Source: JADKIH01 sp043747595 (lineage in GTDB: Bacteria > Bacteroidota > Bacteroidia > AKYH767-A > 2013-40CM-41-45). Taken from it: 55,267 nt of DNA. The notes under the pieces are model-generated. The model had not been told where the DNA came from, ran no database searches, and saw nothing but the letters and a program-made list of their open reading frames with translations. The stretch is taken from assembly GCA_043747595.1 (NCBI GenBank), contig JAYTOX010000035.1, positions 1 through 55,267 of the forward strand, read 5' to 3'. This document shows, piece by piece, positions 44,571 through 53,451 of the stretch (its first letter is position 1; each line of letters begins with the position of its first letter). The translations under genes were made by a program, and so were the position numbers.

Positions 44571-45595
44571 ATATCGTTAATCATACATTGGAAAATTTAG
44601 AAGATCTTGTTAGCCTTTCACTTAGCTTTTATCCGGAAAGTGAAATATCTACAGCTAAATATTTGGAATGGGAATATAAAAAAAATATTTCAGGAGAGGC
44701 GATTATTTCAATTGCAAAAGATGATAACAAAACAATAGGTCAATACATAGTTATTCCTGTTGAAATAAAAAGAGGTTCGGAAAGCTATAAAGCATCTCTA
44801 TCTCTGAATACGCTCACTAAAATTGATTATCAAGGAAAAGGTTTGTTTCCTGCTATGGCAAGAGAAGTTTTTAGCCGTTGTAAACCGGCAGGAATTAATT
44901 TTACTTTTGGTTTTCCGAATGCCAGTTCATTTGGGGGATTTATTTCTAAATTGAATTTCAAACATATTGGGGACCTTCCTTTATATATTTTGAATATAAA
45001 TCTTATCAAAACTATTTACCATTATTTATTTCAAAGTAAACATAAATTAAATACTGAGTTGAATTTAAATTTGAATATTGACCATTCTTCAGTTGCTGAA
45101 CTAGATCTCGAAAGAGATATTGATCAGTTGAATGTATTTTTATCAAACTTTTATCAAAGAAATAAATTTACAACTAAACGTTCTGTAAATTGGCTAAAAT
45201 GGCGTTATGTTGATATACCAATTAGAAATTATAAGTTATTAAAGGAAACAAAAAGTGGAGTTATTGTTGGTATAGCTATTTTACGGGCGAAAATTATTTC
45301 TGGAGTTCGAACAGGTATTGTTGTTGATTCAATTTTAACGGATCATTCCATTGAGTTATTCCCATTTATTAGAAAGTTAGGAAAAAAAAATTCGTTGGAT
45401 CTTGTTATTTTTTCTGCACCTAAAGATTCTGAAGAAGTTTTCCAGGCAACTAAAAACGGATTTTTTCTCTTACCGCATGTTCTCATGTTTAAAAAATTAC
45501 CTTTCATAATACGTTCACACAATCTTGAGCCCGATGAAACTATTTTCGAATTTAAAAATTGGTTTCTTACCTTTGGTGACTACGATATTTTCTAA
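44567..45595 (+). CDS. GNAT-type N-acetyltransferase of the polysaccharide locus
   Basis: A 342-residue protein with two GNAT-like halves. The first contains GQYIVIPVEIKRGSESYKASLSLNTLTKIDYQGKGLFPAMAREVF, where YQGKGLFPAMA is the acetyl-CoA-binding motif A. The second half has NWLKWRYVDIPIRNYKLL and GIVVDSILTD. This two-part form is common in exopolysaccharide loci of Bacteroidota and is often annotated simply as GNAT family. It may acylate a sugar amine, perhaps after deacetylation by the enzyme encoded next. The stop and the next start overlap (TAATG). Confidence 0.8.
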   Translation: MNIVNHTLENLEDLVSLSLSFYPESEISTAKYLEWEYKKNISGEAIISIAKDDNKTIGQYIVIPVEIKRGSESYKASLSLNTLTKIDYQGKGLFPAMAREVFSRCKPAGINFTFGFPNASSFGGFISKLNFKHIGDLPLYILNINLIKTIYHYLFQSKHKLNTELNLNLNIDHSSVAELDLERDIDQLNVFLSNFYQRNKFTTKRSVNWLKWRYVDIPIRNYKLLKETKSGVIVGIAILRAKIISGVRTGIVVDSILTDHSIELFPFIRKLGKKNSLDLVIFSAPKDSEEVFQATKNGFFLLPHVLMFKKLPFIIRSHNLEPDETIFEFKNWFLTFGDYDIF

Positions 45596-46440
45596 TGAAT
45601 ATATTAACATTCGACCTTGAAGATTGGTTTCACATTCTTGATTTTGATGAAACAGCTCGTCCAGAGCAATGGGAAAAGTATGAGTCTCGAATTGAAAAAA
45701 ACACAGATCGAATTCTGGAATTGTTGAGCAAATTTAATCAGCGAGCGACTTTTTTTTGTTTAGGTTGGGTGGCTCAAAAATACCCTGAATTGATTCGTAA
45801 AATTTCTGAGAAACATGAAATTGCATGCCATTCTATGAATCATCAACTTATTCCAACTCAAACGGAGGAAGAATTCATTGACGATCTTAAATTATCAATG
45901 TCTATTCTTGAAAATATAATTCAAAAGAAAGTGACGATTTATCGTGCACCCGGGTTTTCACTGGATATTAACCACAAATATGTTTTACTTGAGCTTTCAA
46001 AGTTGAACATCAACATCGATTGTTCCATTTTTCCTATCAAACGTAATCATGGTGGCTTCGAAGGTTTTCAATTTAATTCTCCTTGTCGCTTAGTGGGTGA
46101 TGGTTTTGATTTAATTGAATTTCCAATGAATACAACTTCAATTTTCGGTAAACAAATTGTTTATTCAGGTGGTGGGTATTTTAGACTGTTGCCTTATTTC
46201 TTCATTAAATCAAGAATGAAAAAGGCCGATTATGTAATGACTTATTTTCATCCGCGAGATTTTGATGCCGGACAGCCAATGTTAAGCAAGCTTGCATATA
46301 AACGAAAATTTATGAGTTATGTAGGATTAAGTTCTTCGCTTGATAAATTGGAATCGCTACTTAGAGATTTTGATTTTATTACAATAGGGGAAGCAGTGGC
46401 TACTTTATCGTTTGAAAAATTGCCTGTGGTTAAGTTTTAA
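45595..46440 (+). CDS. Polysaccharide deacetylase (NodB fold, DUF3473-like tail)
   Basis: A 281-residue carbohydrate esterase 4-type enzyme. Metal and catalytic motifs are TFDLEDWFH (Asp pair, residues 5-13), HSMNHQ (the metal-binding His pair), and RAPGFS. The tail with GGGYFRLLPYFFIKSRMKKADYVMTYFHPRDFD resembles the DUF3473 extension seen in polysaccharide deacetylases of exosortase-linked and other exopolysaccharide loci. It would remove N-acetyl groups from amino sugars of the glycan. No signal peptide is present, so it may act on the lipid-linked unit in the cytoplasm. Confidence 0.9.
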   Translation: MNILTFDLEDWFHILDFDETARPEQWEKYESRIEKNTDRILELLSKFNQRATFFCLGWVAQKYPELIRKISEKHEIACHSMNHQLIPTQTEEEFIDDLKLSMSILENIIQKKVTIYRAPGFSLDINHKYVLLELSKLNINIDCSIFPIKRNHGGFEGFQFNSPCRLVGDGFDLIEFPMNTTSIFGKQIVYSGGGYFRLLPYFFIKSRMKKADYVMTYFHPRDFDAGQPMLSKLAYKRKFMSYVGLSSSLDKLESLLRDFDFITIGEAVATLSFEKLPVVKF

Positions 46441-46450
46441 TTTGACGGTA

Positions 46451-46480
46451 TTGATAGTACCAATAAACTAATTATATTCG
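46451..46480 (+). promoter_or_regulatory. Promoter of the RemB/Wzi-like gene
   Basis: TTG (46451-46453), exactly 19 bases, then TATATTCG (46473-46480), one base off the -7 consensus. It lies 35 bases before the ATG at 46516 and lets this gene be read separately from the glycosyltransferase operon. Confidence 0.55.
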
Positions 46481-46515
46481 CTAAGTAAATTATGGTTTGC
46501 TTCTACTATAATAAT

Positions 46516-48114
46516 ATGTTTCTAAAAAAATTAGTTTTAGTTATTTTTGCCTGTTGTTCTATTCAGGTTGGGTATGGACAAGAATCTGTTTTCACTCTTA
46601 ATCGTGATGTAAACCAGCGCTTGTGGATGTATATCAATACAGATACGACTGGTTTTCATAGCAGCGTAATGCCATATTTGGTCAATGATTTGGAGAGAAT
46701 TATAAATCTAGATTCTGTTTATAAACCCATCATTTGTGATAACAAGTTTTCAAAAACATGGGTGGGCAGAAAACTTTTTTCTGAACATTTTTTGTACGTC
46801 GATGCCGACGATATTAAATTATCTGTTGATCCTGTATTTAATTTTCAACTAGCAAAAGAAAAAGGAAATAGCAATAGCCTTTTTGTCAATACAAAAGGAA
46901 TACTTGTTCAAGGAAATGTTCGAAATAGATTTTATTTTTATACAGGCTTCCATGAAAATCAAGCAAGATATGCCACTTTCATTGATAGTACTGTTCATCA
47001 ATATAATGTTGTTCCAGGACAAGGGATAGTAAAGTATTTACCAAAAAACGAATTCGATTTTTCACAATCAATTGGTGGTATTGGATATATTCTAGACAAA
47101 CATTTTGAATTTTTGCTTGCACAGGATAAACTTTTTATTGGCGATGGGTACCGTTCTCTTTTGCTTTCTGACAACGCTTATAGTTTTCCGTTTTTTAGAA
47201 TGAATATGACATTTTGGAAATTTAAATACACTGTCATTTATGCGGTTTACCGTGACCTTCAGCAAACTCCTGACCCTAATATTGGTTACTATAAAAAATA
47301 TAATACAACTCATAATTTAGATTTAAATATTGGTAAGAAAAATAAAATTACAGTAAGTATTTTTGAAACTGTAATGTGGAAACCGGCTCCTTCTAGAGGA
47401 TATGAGTTGGCATATTTAAATCCGGTATTATTCATTCGCCCGGTAGAAAATTCATTAGGTTCGCCTGATAATGTTTTACTAGGTTCAAATTTAAAATGGA
47501 GGATAGATACTCGTAATACAATTTACGGTCAATTGATGCTCGATGAATTTTTACTCAATGAAGTTCGCTCTGGCAAAGGGTGGTGGGGAAATAAACAAGG
47601 TGTTCAGTTGGGTTATAAAACGGTTGATCTTTTTAGAATTAAAAATTTAAATTTTCAAACTGAAATAAATTTTGTTAGGCCTTTTACATATTCTCATCGT
47701 TCTTCAGAGCAAAGTTATACTCATTATAATCAAGCGCTGGCTCATCCACTAGGATCTAATTTTTTAGAATCTATATCGTTTGTTAGCTATCGTTATAAAA
47801 ATATTTTTGCTGAAGTAAAAGTTCAGATTGCAAAAATGGGCCGAGACACTGCAGGAATTAATTTAGGAAATAATATTTTTGATAATTATGATACACGTAA
47901 TTCAGATTATGGACATCGTCTATTTGATGGTCTTGAAAGTGATTTGAAACAGATTAATCTGCGTATAAATTATTTGGTTAATCCTAAAACAAATTTTGTT
48001 ATTGAAGCTGGGATTAATGTCAGACGATTTAGTAATACTTTGAATAACGATCAATCGTCACTTTTTTATTTTGGAATTAGAACAGCGCTGGAAAATTATT
48101 ATTTCGATTATTAA
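46516..48114 (+). CDS. RemB/Wzi-like outer-membrane barrel protein
   Basis: From the ATG at 46516 the product has 532 residues: a signal peptide (MFLKKLVLVIFACCSIQVGYGQ), then a mature protein rich in beta-strands and Tyr/Phe/Asn. Segments such as IGGIGYILDKHFEFLLAQDKLFIGDGYRSLLLSDNAYSFPFFRMN, ELAYLNPVLFIRPVENSLGSPDNVLLGSNLKWRI and YGQLMLDEFLLNE recall the Wzi/RemB family of capsule-assembly and gliding-associated barrels. The protein would act at the outer membrane, binding or guiding the polysaccharide made by the surrounding locus. A start at 46492 is less likely because the signal peptide begins at the second Met. No terminator is obvious after it. Confidence 0.78.
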   Translation: MFLKKLVLVIFACCSIQVGYGQESVFTLNRDVNQRLWMYINTDTTGFHSSVMPYLVNDLERIINLDSVYKPIICDNKFSKTWVGRKLFSEHFLYVDADDIKLSVDPVFNFQLAKEKGNSNSLFVNTKGILVQGNVRNRFYFYTGFHENQARYATFIDSTVHQYNVVPGQGIVKYLPKNEFDFSQSIGGIGYILDKHFEFLLAQDKLFIGDGYRSLLLSDNAYSFPFFRMNMTFWKFKYTVIYAVYRDLQQTPDPNIGYYKKYNTTHNLDLNIGKKNKITVSIFETVMWKPAPSRGYELAYLNPVLFIRPVENSLGSPDNVLLGSNLKWRIDTRNTIYGQLMLDEFLLNEVRSGKGWWGNKQGVQLGYKTVDLFRIKNLNFQTEINFVRPFTYSHRSSEQSYTHYNQALAHPLGSNFLESISFVSYRYKNIFAEVKVQIAKMGRDTAGINLGNNIFDNYDTRNSDYGHRLFDGLESDLKQINLRINYLVNPKTNFVIEAGINVRRFSNTLNNDQSSLFYFGIRTALENYYFDY

Positions 48115-48453
48115 TGATTAAGTAAATTTGTATGGAACGAATGATAATTTTATCAGTACTTAACTTCAATTGATTTTCTAATTTTTAAGAATAGTTTAGT
48201 TTCAATTAAATACTAAATTCCCCTTTTTTTATCTTGTCAATCTGCTTTTTATTTTATCAGGTTTTCGTTTTTGAAAGCGCGCTGCACTATTTTACGTCAC
48301 TCTTCTGTACAATAGAGTTGAATTTTCGTGAAATTAAACCATATTTTGTCTATGAATTTCAGACATTAAGCTATTAAAGAAAAATTGCAACCAAGCGCGA
48401 TCCTTTTAGTATAAACTGAGCTATGAACAGTGTGTTCAATTTGCGACTAAGTT
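48115..48453. other. Gene-free 339-base interval between the two polysaccharide loci
   Basis: No open frame with protein-like composition is seen on either strand. A perfect TAAATTTG box occurs at 48123-48130 but is followed only by a 13-codon frame. A TTG (48318-48320) lies 20 bases before ATATTTTG (48341-48348), and TCAATTTG stands at 48436-48443. Any of these could serve the wecB gene at 48454. The break marks the division between the first and second polysaccharide gene groups. Confidence 0.5.
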
Positions 48454-49587
48454 ATGCCTTCAAAAAAAATTAATCTTCTCTTTGTTTTTGGTACTAGACC
48501 TGAAGCGATAAAGTTAGCTCCACTAATAAAGGAATTTAAAAAAAGAGCTGATTTCAATACTTTCGTTTGTGTAACGGCTCAACATCGTGAGATGTTAGAT
48601 CAGGTTTTATCTTTTTTTGAAATTATTCCTGATTTTGATCTTGACATAATGGTTAAGGATCAAACACTTTTTGATGTTACCGCAAACGCGTTAGTGAAAC
48701 TTGAGAAAGTTTTAAATGACTGTAATCCTGAATGCGTTTTTGTTCAAGGTGACACAACAACAGCCTTTGTGGGTGCTTTAGCAGCATATTATAAAAAAGT
48801 AAAAGTTGCACACATTGAAGCGGGACTACGAAGTCATAATAAATATTCTCCATTCCCTGAGGAAATGAATCGGACTCTAGCTGGTCATATAGCAGATTAT
48901 CACTTTACGCCAACTCCCCAAGCTGTTGTTCATTTAAGAAATGAAAATGTAAATAACAACGTTTTTGATGTAGGTAATACAGTAATCGACGCACTATTTT
49001 TAGGATTGGAACAAACAAAAAAACGAAAGCCGAAAGTCGATTTTTCTTTTTTAAGAGCCGGAAAGAAAATGGTTTTAATTACCGGGCATCGTCGTGAAAG
49101 TTTTGGTAATCCATTCGAGAATATTTGTACTTCAATTGCTGCTTTAGCCAAAAAATATCAGGATGTTGATTTTTTATATCCGATGCATCTCAATCCAAAT
49201 GTTCGTGAGCCTGTTAATCGGTTGTTGTCAGGAAAAAATAATGTTCACCTTATAGAACCATTGGAGTATCCCGAATTCATTACAATGATTGAACGATCTA
49301 GTATTGTTCTTACCGACTCAGGCGGGTTACAAGAAGAAGCTCCTTCATTAGGAAAGCCTGTTTTGGTTATGAGAGAAGTAACTGAAAGAATGGAAGGCGT
49401 TGAAGCCGGGACTGCAAAATTAGTGGGTACAAATGTTGAATTGATTGTTTCGGAAATAAGTAAATTGTTGGACGACTCCGCTTACTATGACAAAATGGCT
49501 AAAGCCGTAAATCCTTATGGTGATGGAACTTCGTGTGTAAAAATTGCTGATATTATTAGTCAGATATTCTTAAAATTAAAATATTAA
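48454..49587 (+). CDS. wecB: UDP-N-acetylglucosamine 2-epimerase (non-hydrolysing)
   Basis: Interconverts UDP-GlcNAc and UDP-ManNAc, the first step of a ManNAcA branch. The 377-residue protein has FGTRPEAIKLAPLIKEF at the start, QGDTTTAFVGALAAYY, HIEAGLRS, the FPEEMNR segment, ITGHRRESFGN and LTDSGGLQEEAPSLGKPVLVMRE, all hallmark motifs. Length is exact for the family. wecC begins three bases after its stop, so the two are co-expressed. Confidence 0.96.
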   Translation: MPSKKINLLFVFGTRPEAIKLAPLIKEFKKRADFNTFVCVTAQHREMLDQVLSFFEIIPDFDLDIMVKDQTLFDVTANALVKLEKVLNDCNPECVFVQGDTTTAFVGALAAYYKKVKVAHIEAGLRSHNKYSPFPEEMNRTLAGHIADYHFTPTPQAVVHLRNENVNNNVFDVGNTVIDALFLGLEQTKKRKPKVDFSFLRAGKKMVLITGHRRESFGNPFENICTSIAALAKKYQDVDFLYPMHLNPNVREPVNRLLSGKNNVHLIEPLEYPEFITMIERSSIVLTDSGGLQEEAPSLGKPVLVMREVTERMEGVEAGTAKLVGTNVELIVSEISKLLDDSAYYDKMAKAVNPYGDGTSCVKIADIISQIFLKLKY

Positions 49588-49590
49588 AAG

Positions 49591-50793
49591 ATGCAAGTTA
49601 CAATAATGGGTTTGGGTTATATTGGTTTGCCAACTGCCGCGCTAATTGCCAGTAAAGGAATTGTAGTTAATGGCGTTGATGTAAATAAAAATGTTGTAGA
49701 CACAATTAACAAAGGGAAGATTCACATTGTGGAACCGGATCTCGACGGATTGGTTCATTATGCTGTTTTGAAAAAATATTTAACGGCATCAACTAAAGTA
49801 AAAGCTTCTGATGTTTTTTTAGTTGCTGTTCCAACTCCATTTAAAAAAGATAATCAACCGGATTTGTCTTTTGTAGAGAAAGCAACAAAAATGGTAATTC
49901 CTTTTTTAAAGCCTGGTAATTTATTTATTATTGAATCTACAAGTCCTGTTGGAACTACAGAAAAAATGTCTAAATTAATTTTCAAGGAACGTCCTGAATT
50001 AAAAGACAAAATTTGGATTGCTTATTGTCCTGAACGCGTTTTACCTGGCAGCGTAATTTATGAGTTGCAACAAAATGATCGTGTGATTGGAGGTATTGAT
50101 TTGCCTTCCACTGAAGCTGCATTTAATTTTTATGGAAAATTTGTAAAAGGAAATTTGCATAAAACAAATTCGCGTACTGCTGAAATGTGTAAGCTCGTTG
50201 AAAATGCTTTTCGCGATGTAAACATTGCATTTGCAAACGAACTTTCGATGATTTGTGACAAAGCAAGTATTAATGTGAATGAACTTATAGATCTTGCTTG
50301 CAAACATCCAAGGGTTAGAATTTTGAAACCAGGGCCGGGTGTAGGAGGTCATTGCATAGCTGTTGATCCGTGGTTTATCGTTTCTGAATTTCCGAAGGAG
50401 GCGAAAATTATTAAACAAGCACGACTCACTAACAATCATAAAAAAGAATGGGTAATAGAAAAGATCACAGAGAATATTAAAAAGTTCTCAAAGACATCAG
50501 GCAGAATGCCAAAGGTAGCGTGCATGGGACTTTCATACAAAGCCGATATCGACGATTTGCGTGAATCGCCTGCTTTAGAAATTTTCAAAGAATTGGAAAA
50601 AAATGGTCATACTGTTTTAGCCGTAGAACCCAACTTACGTAAGCACCCCAAAATTGAAATAACAGATACATTAAGAGCAATTAATGAAGCGGATATATTG
50701 GTGTTTTTAGTTGCTCATAAAGAATTTTCAACACTTGTATTACCAACAGGAAAGATAATCCTTGATTACTGTGGCGTGCAATTTAAAAGATAG
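49591..50793 (+). CDS. wecC: UDP-N-acetyl-D-mannosamine dehydrogenase
   Basis: Oxidises UDP-ManNAc at C6 in two NAD-dependent steps to UDP-ManNAcA. It has the N-terminal Rossmann motif MGLGYIGLPTAALIA, VAVPTPFKKDNQPDL, ESTSPVGTTEK, YCPERVLPG, and GPGVGGHCIAVDPWF with the catalytic cysteine (about residue 253). The C-terminal cap domain starts near KVACMGLSYKADIDDLRESPALEIF. The 400-residue length fits WecC/WbpA-type enzymes. It is paired with wecB. A role on UDP-GlcNAc (WbpA-like) instead is possible but less likely given that partner. Confidence 0.94.
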   Translation: MQVTIMGLGYIGLPTAALIASKGIVVNGVDVNKNVVDTINKGKIHIVEPDLDGLVHYAVLKKYLTASTKVKASDVFLVAVPTPFKKDNQPDLSFVEKATKMVIPFLKPGNLFIIESTSPVGTTEKMSKLIFKERPELKDKIWIAYCPERVLPGSVIYELQQNDRVIGGIDLPSTEAAFNFYGKFVKGNLHKTNSRTAEMCKLVENAFRDVNIAFANELSMICDKASINVNELIDLACKHPRVRILKPGPGVGGHCIAVDPWFIVSEFPKEAKIIKQARLTNNHKKEWVIEKITENIKKFSKTSGRMPKVACMGLSYKADIDDLRESPALEIFKELEKNGHTVLAVEPNLRKHPKIEITDTLRAINEADILVFLVAHKEFSTLVLPTGKIILDYCGVQFKR

Positions 50794-50804
50794 GATTAAC
50801 GCCA

Positions 50805-52112
50805 ATGGTAAAGTATCAACTTATCGATGAATTTAAGCGATCAGGAAAACCGGATAAATCAGTTTTCCAAACGTTAATTTTTCGTGTTCTTGGTTTAGGA
50901 CTTATTTTTTTACTTCAAATTTTATTGGCCCGGCTTATGGGACCCAAAAATTATGGTGACTATACTATTATTGTTACAATAATTAATGTAGGTTTAGTCG
51001 TAAGCATTTTTGGTTTTGATTCTTCTGTACAACGATTTCTTCCAGCTGCTTTGCAGTCAAATAAGTTCTCAAAAGGAAATGGATTCTTAAAATTTAGTGC
51101 CATTTCTGTTTTTCTTTCTTCGCTTTGTTGTTCAGTTGTTCTTTTCAGCTTTTTACTTTTTAAATCGAAAAACTTTAATAGTAGTTTCAACGAAGGGCTC
51201 TTCTGGGGAATCTTTTCATTACCGGTTTTGGCATTCTCTACAAGAGCAAGTGCAATTCTACGGTCAATTAAAATGATTAAACTATCGTTGCTTCCTGCTT
51301 ATTTTTTATTCCCGGTAATGATGGCCGTTAGCTGTTGGTATTATTTTTCTATTTATCATAAATTGACTGTTGATGCTGTAATGCTTATTGGTTTTTGTAT
51401 TTCAATTGTTATTTATCTATATATCAATCGAAGGAAAACAATTTGGATTAAAGAAGTATTGCCGGAAGTGGAAGCTGAATACGATCGAAAACTTTGGATA
51501 AGTGTTTCTTCTTTATTGTTACTTACAACCGGCTTGGATTTATTGTTGAAGCAATCTGATATATTAATGGTTGGATATTTTTTAGGTAATACCAAAGCGG
51601 GCTTATATGGCGTGGCAGCGAAATTAGCTACGTTGGCAGCTCTTGGATTAGCAGTAGCAGATTATATAATTATGCCAAAGATTTCTTCGTTGTACGAATC
51701 GAAACAAATGGGTAAGCTTCAACAAACAATTCGTTCTGCTGCTTTTCAAATATTAAGTATTTCACTTCCTGTAATTGCAGGCCTAATAATTTTCGGTAAA
51801 TTTATTTTAGGCTTTTTTGGTAAAACATATCAAGAGGCGTATTTGCCATTACTCGTTTTACTTGTTGGTCAATTGATCAATGCAATGACCGGAATGGTTG
51901 GTGGATTAATGACGATGACAGGCCACCAGAAACAATTTTTCATTTTTTATTTCTTTGCAATACTTCTACAGTTTGGGTTGAACATTGTTTTGATTAATCA
52001 ATTCGGTATAATAGGAGCTTCTTTAGGAACATCAATAGCAATGATTTTTCTTAATGTTAGTGCTTACCGTTTTGTTAAGCGAAAATTGAAAATAAGAGCC
52101 GGCATTTTATAG
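50805..52112 (+). CDS. Polysaccharide flippase (Wzx-like), second copy
   Basis: A 435-residue protein with about twelve to fourteen membrane helices. FQTLIFRVLGLGLIFLLQILLARLMGPKNYGDYTIIV at the start and PLLVLLVGQLINAMTGMVGGLMTMTGHQKQ towards the end are features of the polysaccharide biosynthesis/MATE flippase family. It lies 11 bases after wecC. It is clearly a different protein from the flippase encoded at 38648, so it probably serves a separate glycan. Confidence 0.9.
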   Translation: MVKYQLIDEFKRSGKPDKSVFQTLIFRVLGLGLIFLLQILLARLMGPKNYGDYTIIVTIINVGLVVSIFGFDSSVQRFLPAALQSNKFSKGNGFLKFSAISVFLSSLCCSVVLFSFLLFKSKNFNSSFNEGLFWGIFSLPVLAFSTRASAILRSIKMIKLSLLPAYFLFPVMMAVSCWYYFSIYHKLTVDAVMLIGFCISIVIYLYINRRKTIWIKEVLPEVEAEYDRKLWISVSSLLLLTTGLDLLLKQSDILMVGYFLGNTKAGLYGVAAKLATLAALGLAVADYIIMPKISSLYESKQMGKLQQTIRSAAFQILSISLPVIAGLIIFGKFILGFFGKTYQEAYLPLLVLLVGQLINAMTGMVGGLMTMTGHQKQFFIFYFFAILLQFGLNIVLINQFGIIGASLGTSIAMIFLNVSAYRFVKRKLKIRAGIL

Positions 52113-52143
52113 TTCTTTTCTGAGCTTTCCTTTTTGATTTTAG

Positions 52144-52151
52144 TATCTTCG
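52144..52151 (+). promoter_or_regulatory. -7-like box upstream of the second polymerase gene
   Basis: TATCTTCG lies in the 61-base gap after the second flippase and ends 22 bases before the GTG at 52174. No TTG stands at the -33 position. Confidence 0.3.
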
Positions 52152-52173
52152 GCCTCCAATTACTTCATTTATT

Positions 52174-53451
52174 TTGGTGGATACCGTTACATCTGTTCCT
52201 TTAAGTTTAATTAAAACCGAAATTCGTTCCAATACGATGGATCGTGTTCTATTGGTCTTATTGGTTTTCAGTATTTTTTTTGAATCGAACCTCCCTAATA
52301 TATACGGAGCAAGCACACCTTTTGTCCTCTTTGGTTTTACTTTTACTTACTTGGCTTTTGCACGAATGAAAACGTTGGTGCGATTATTTTCTGGAAAATA
52401 TTTTATCATTTCAATTTCCTTTGCATTGATTTGCGTCTTCATGGAAACGATTCATCCTTTTCCCAATTATGATTTTATTTCACGATATATCAATATGGTT
52501 TTAGGGATGTTCTGTATTGTGGCTCTTTGTAAAGATAAATTTGCAATAGACCTGGTACTGTTCTCCTTTATTCTTGCAAGTGCACTTCAATCAATAATGA
52601 TGATTACCGGAACTGCACCTATGATGAATAATCTTTCTGCTCAAGGATTTTCTGACGCGTCGCATGCCAGGTTAATGGCTTTTGAGGAATTTTATTTAAG
52701 AGGTAACTTAAACGATATTTCATATTTCTCTTCTATTGGTTCTATCATAGGCATTATCTGGGCATATTATGAAAAGGTGAAATGGAAAAAATATATCATT
52801 TTTGTGTTGACTCTTCCTTCAATATTGGGTGTATTTTTACCCGCATCTAGAACAGGTGCTGTAATTTTTTTCGCGAGCTTTCTTTTATTTATATATAAAT
52901 CAAAAATAAAATTTAGAAAATATGTTTTTGCAATTCCAGTCTTATTGATTTTTCTAGTTATGATTGTACCGGAGGTTGTTTGGGTGAGATTAGCTTCACT
53001 TGTAAGAGTTAGTGAATTGCAAAATGAAGATAGCCGTATGAAAGTTTATATAGCAGTACTAAATAATATCGATCAGTATTTTTTGGGAGGTGTCGGGTCG
53101 GGAAATTATTGGCATGGCTGGGCTGTTAATGCCGGCATTACAAATCGATTCACAACCGATATTGCAATGGCTGCTCATAATGCTTTTTTTCAAGTGTGGA
53201 TATATTGGGGCTTACCTGCATTGATTGCTTTTATCTATATCATGAATGTCTTTTCAAAAGCACTCGATAAAAATGTTGCTGGCGACCGTAGAAAAACTTG
53301 TATTTATATTTTTATAATGATTATTCCAATGATCTTTTTATTTTATCATTCTTTTTATCATAAAACGTTTTCAATTGGCTTGGGCTTGCTGCTTAGTTTA
53401 CGCTTTTGGCAAATTGAAAATTCTAAATTGGTCGTTGATGGAAATGAATAA
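52174..53451 (+). CDS. O-antigen ligase/polymerase-like membrane protein, second copy
   Basis: A 425-residue integral membrane protein starting at a GTG, with ten or more helices. The segment FLPASRTGAVIFFASFLLFIYKSKIKFRKYVF is the Wzy_C/WaaL-like helix region, followed by a periplasmic loop holding DSRMKVYIAVLNNIDQYFLGGVGSGNYW and AAHNAFFQVWIYWGLPAL. The pattern (R/S-rich loop, then GxGxG..., then HNxF) is characteristic of the O-antigen ligase domain. It would polymerise or ligate the glycan of the second locus. The glycosyltransferase gene starts within its last codons. Confidence 0.87.
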   Translation: MVDTVTSVPLSLIKTEIRSNTMDRVLLVLLVFSIFFESNLPNIYGASTPFVLFGFTFTYLAFARMKTLVRLFSGKYFIISISFALICVFMETIHPFPNYDFISRYINMVLGMFCIVALCKDKFAIDLVLFSFILASALQSIMMITGTAPMMNNLSAQGFSDASHARLMAFEEFYLRGNLNDISYFSSIGSIIGIIWAYYEKVKWKKYIIFVLTLPSILGVFLPASRTGAVIFFASFLLFIYKSKIKFRKYVFAIPVLLIFLVMIVPEVVWVRLASLVRVSELQNEDSRMKVYIAVLNNIDQYFLGGVGSGNYWHGWAVNAGITNRFTTDIAMAAHNAFFQVWIYWGLPALIAFIYIMNVFSKALDKNVAGDRRKTCIYIFIMIIPMIFLFYHSFYHKTFSIGLGLLLSLRFWQIENSKLVVDGNE

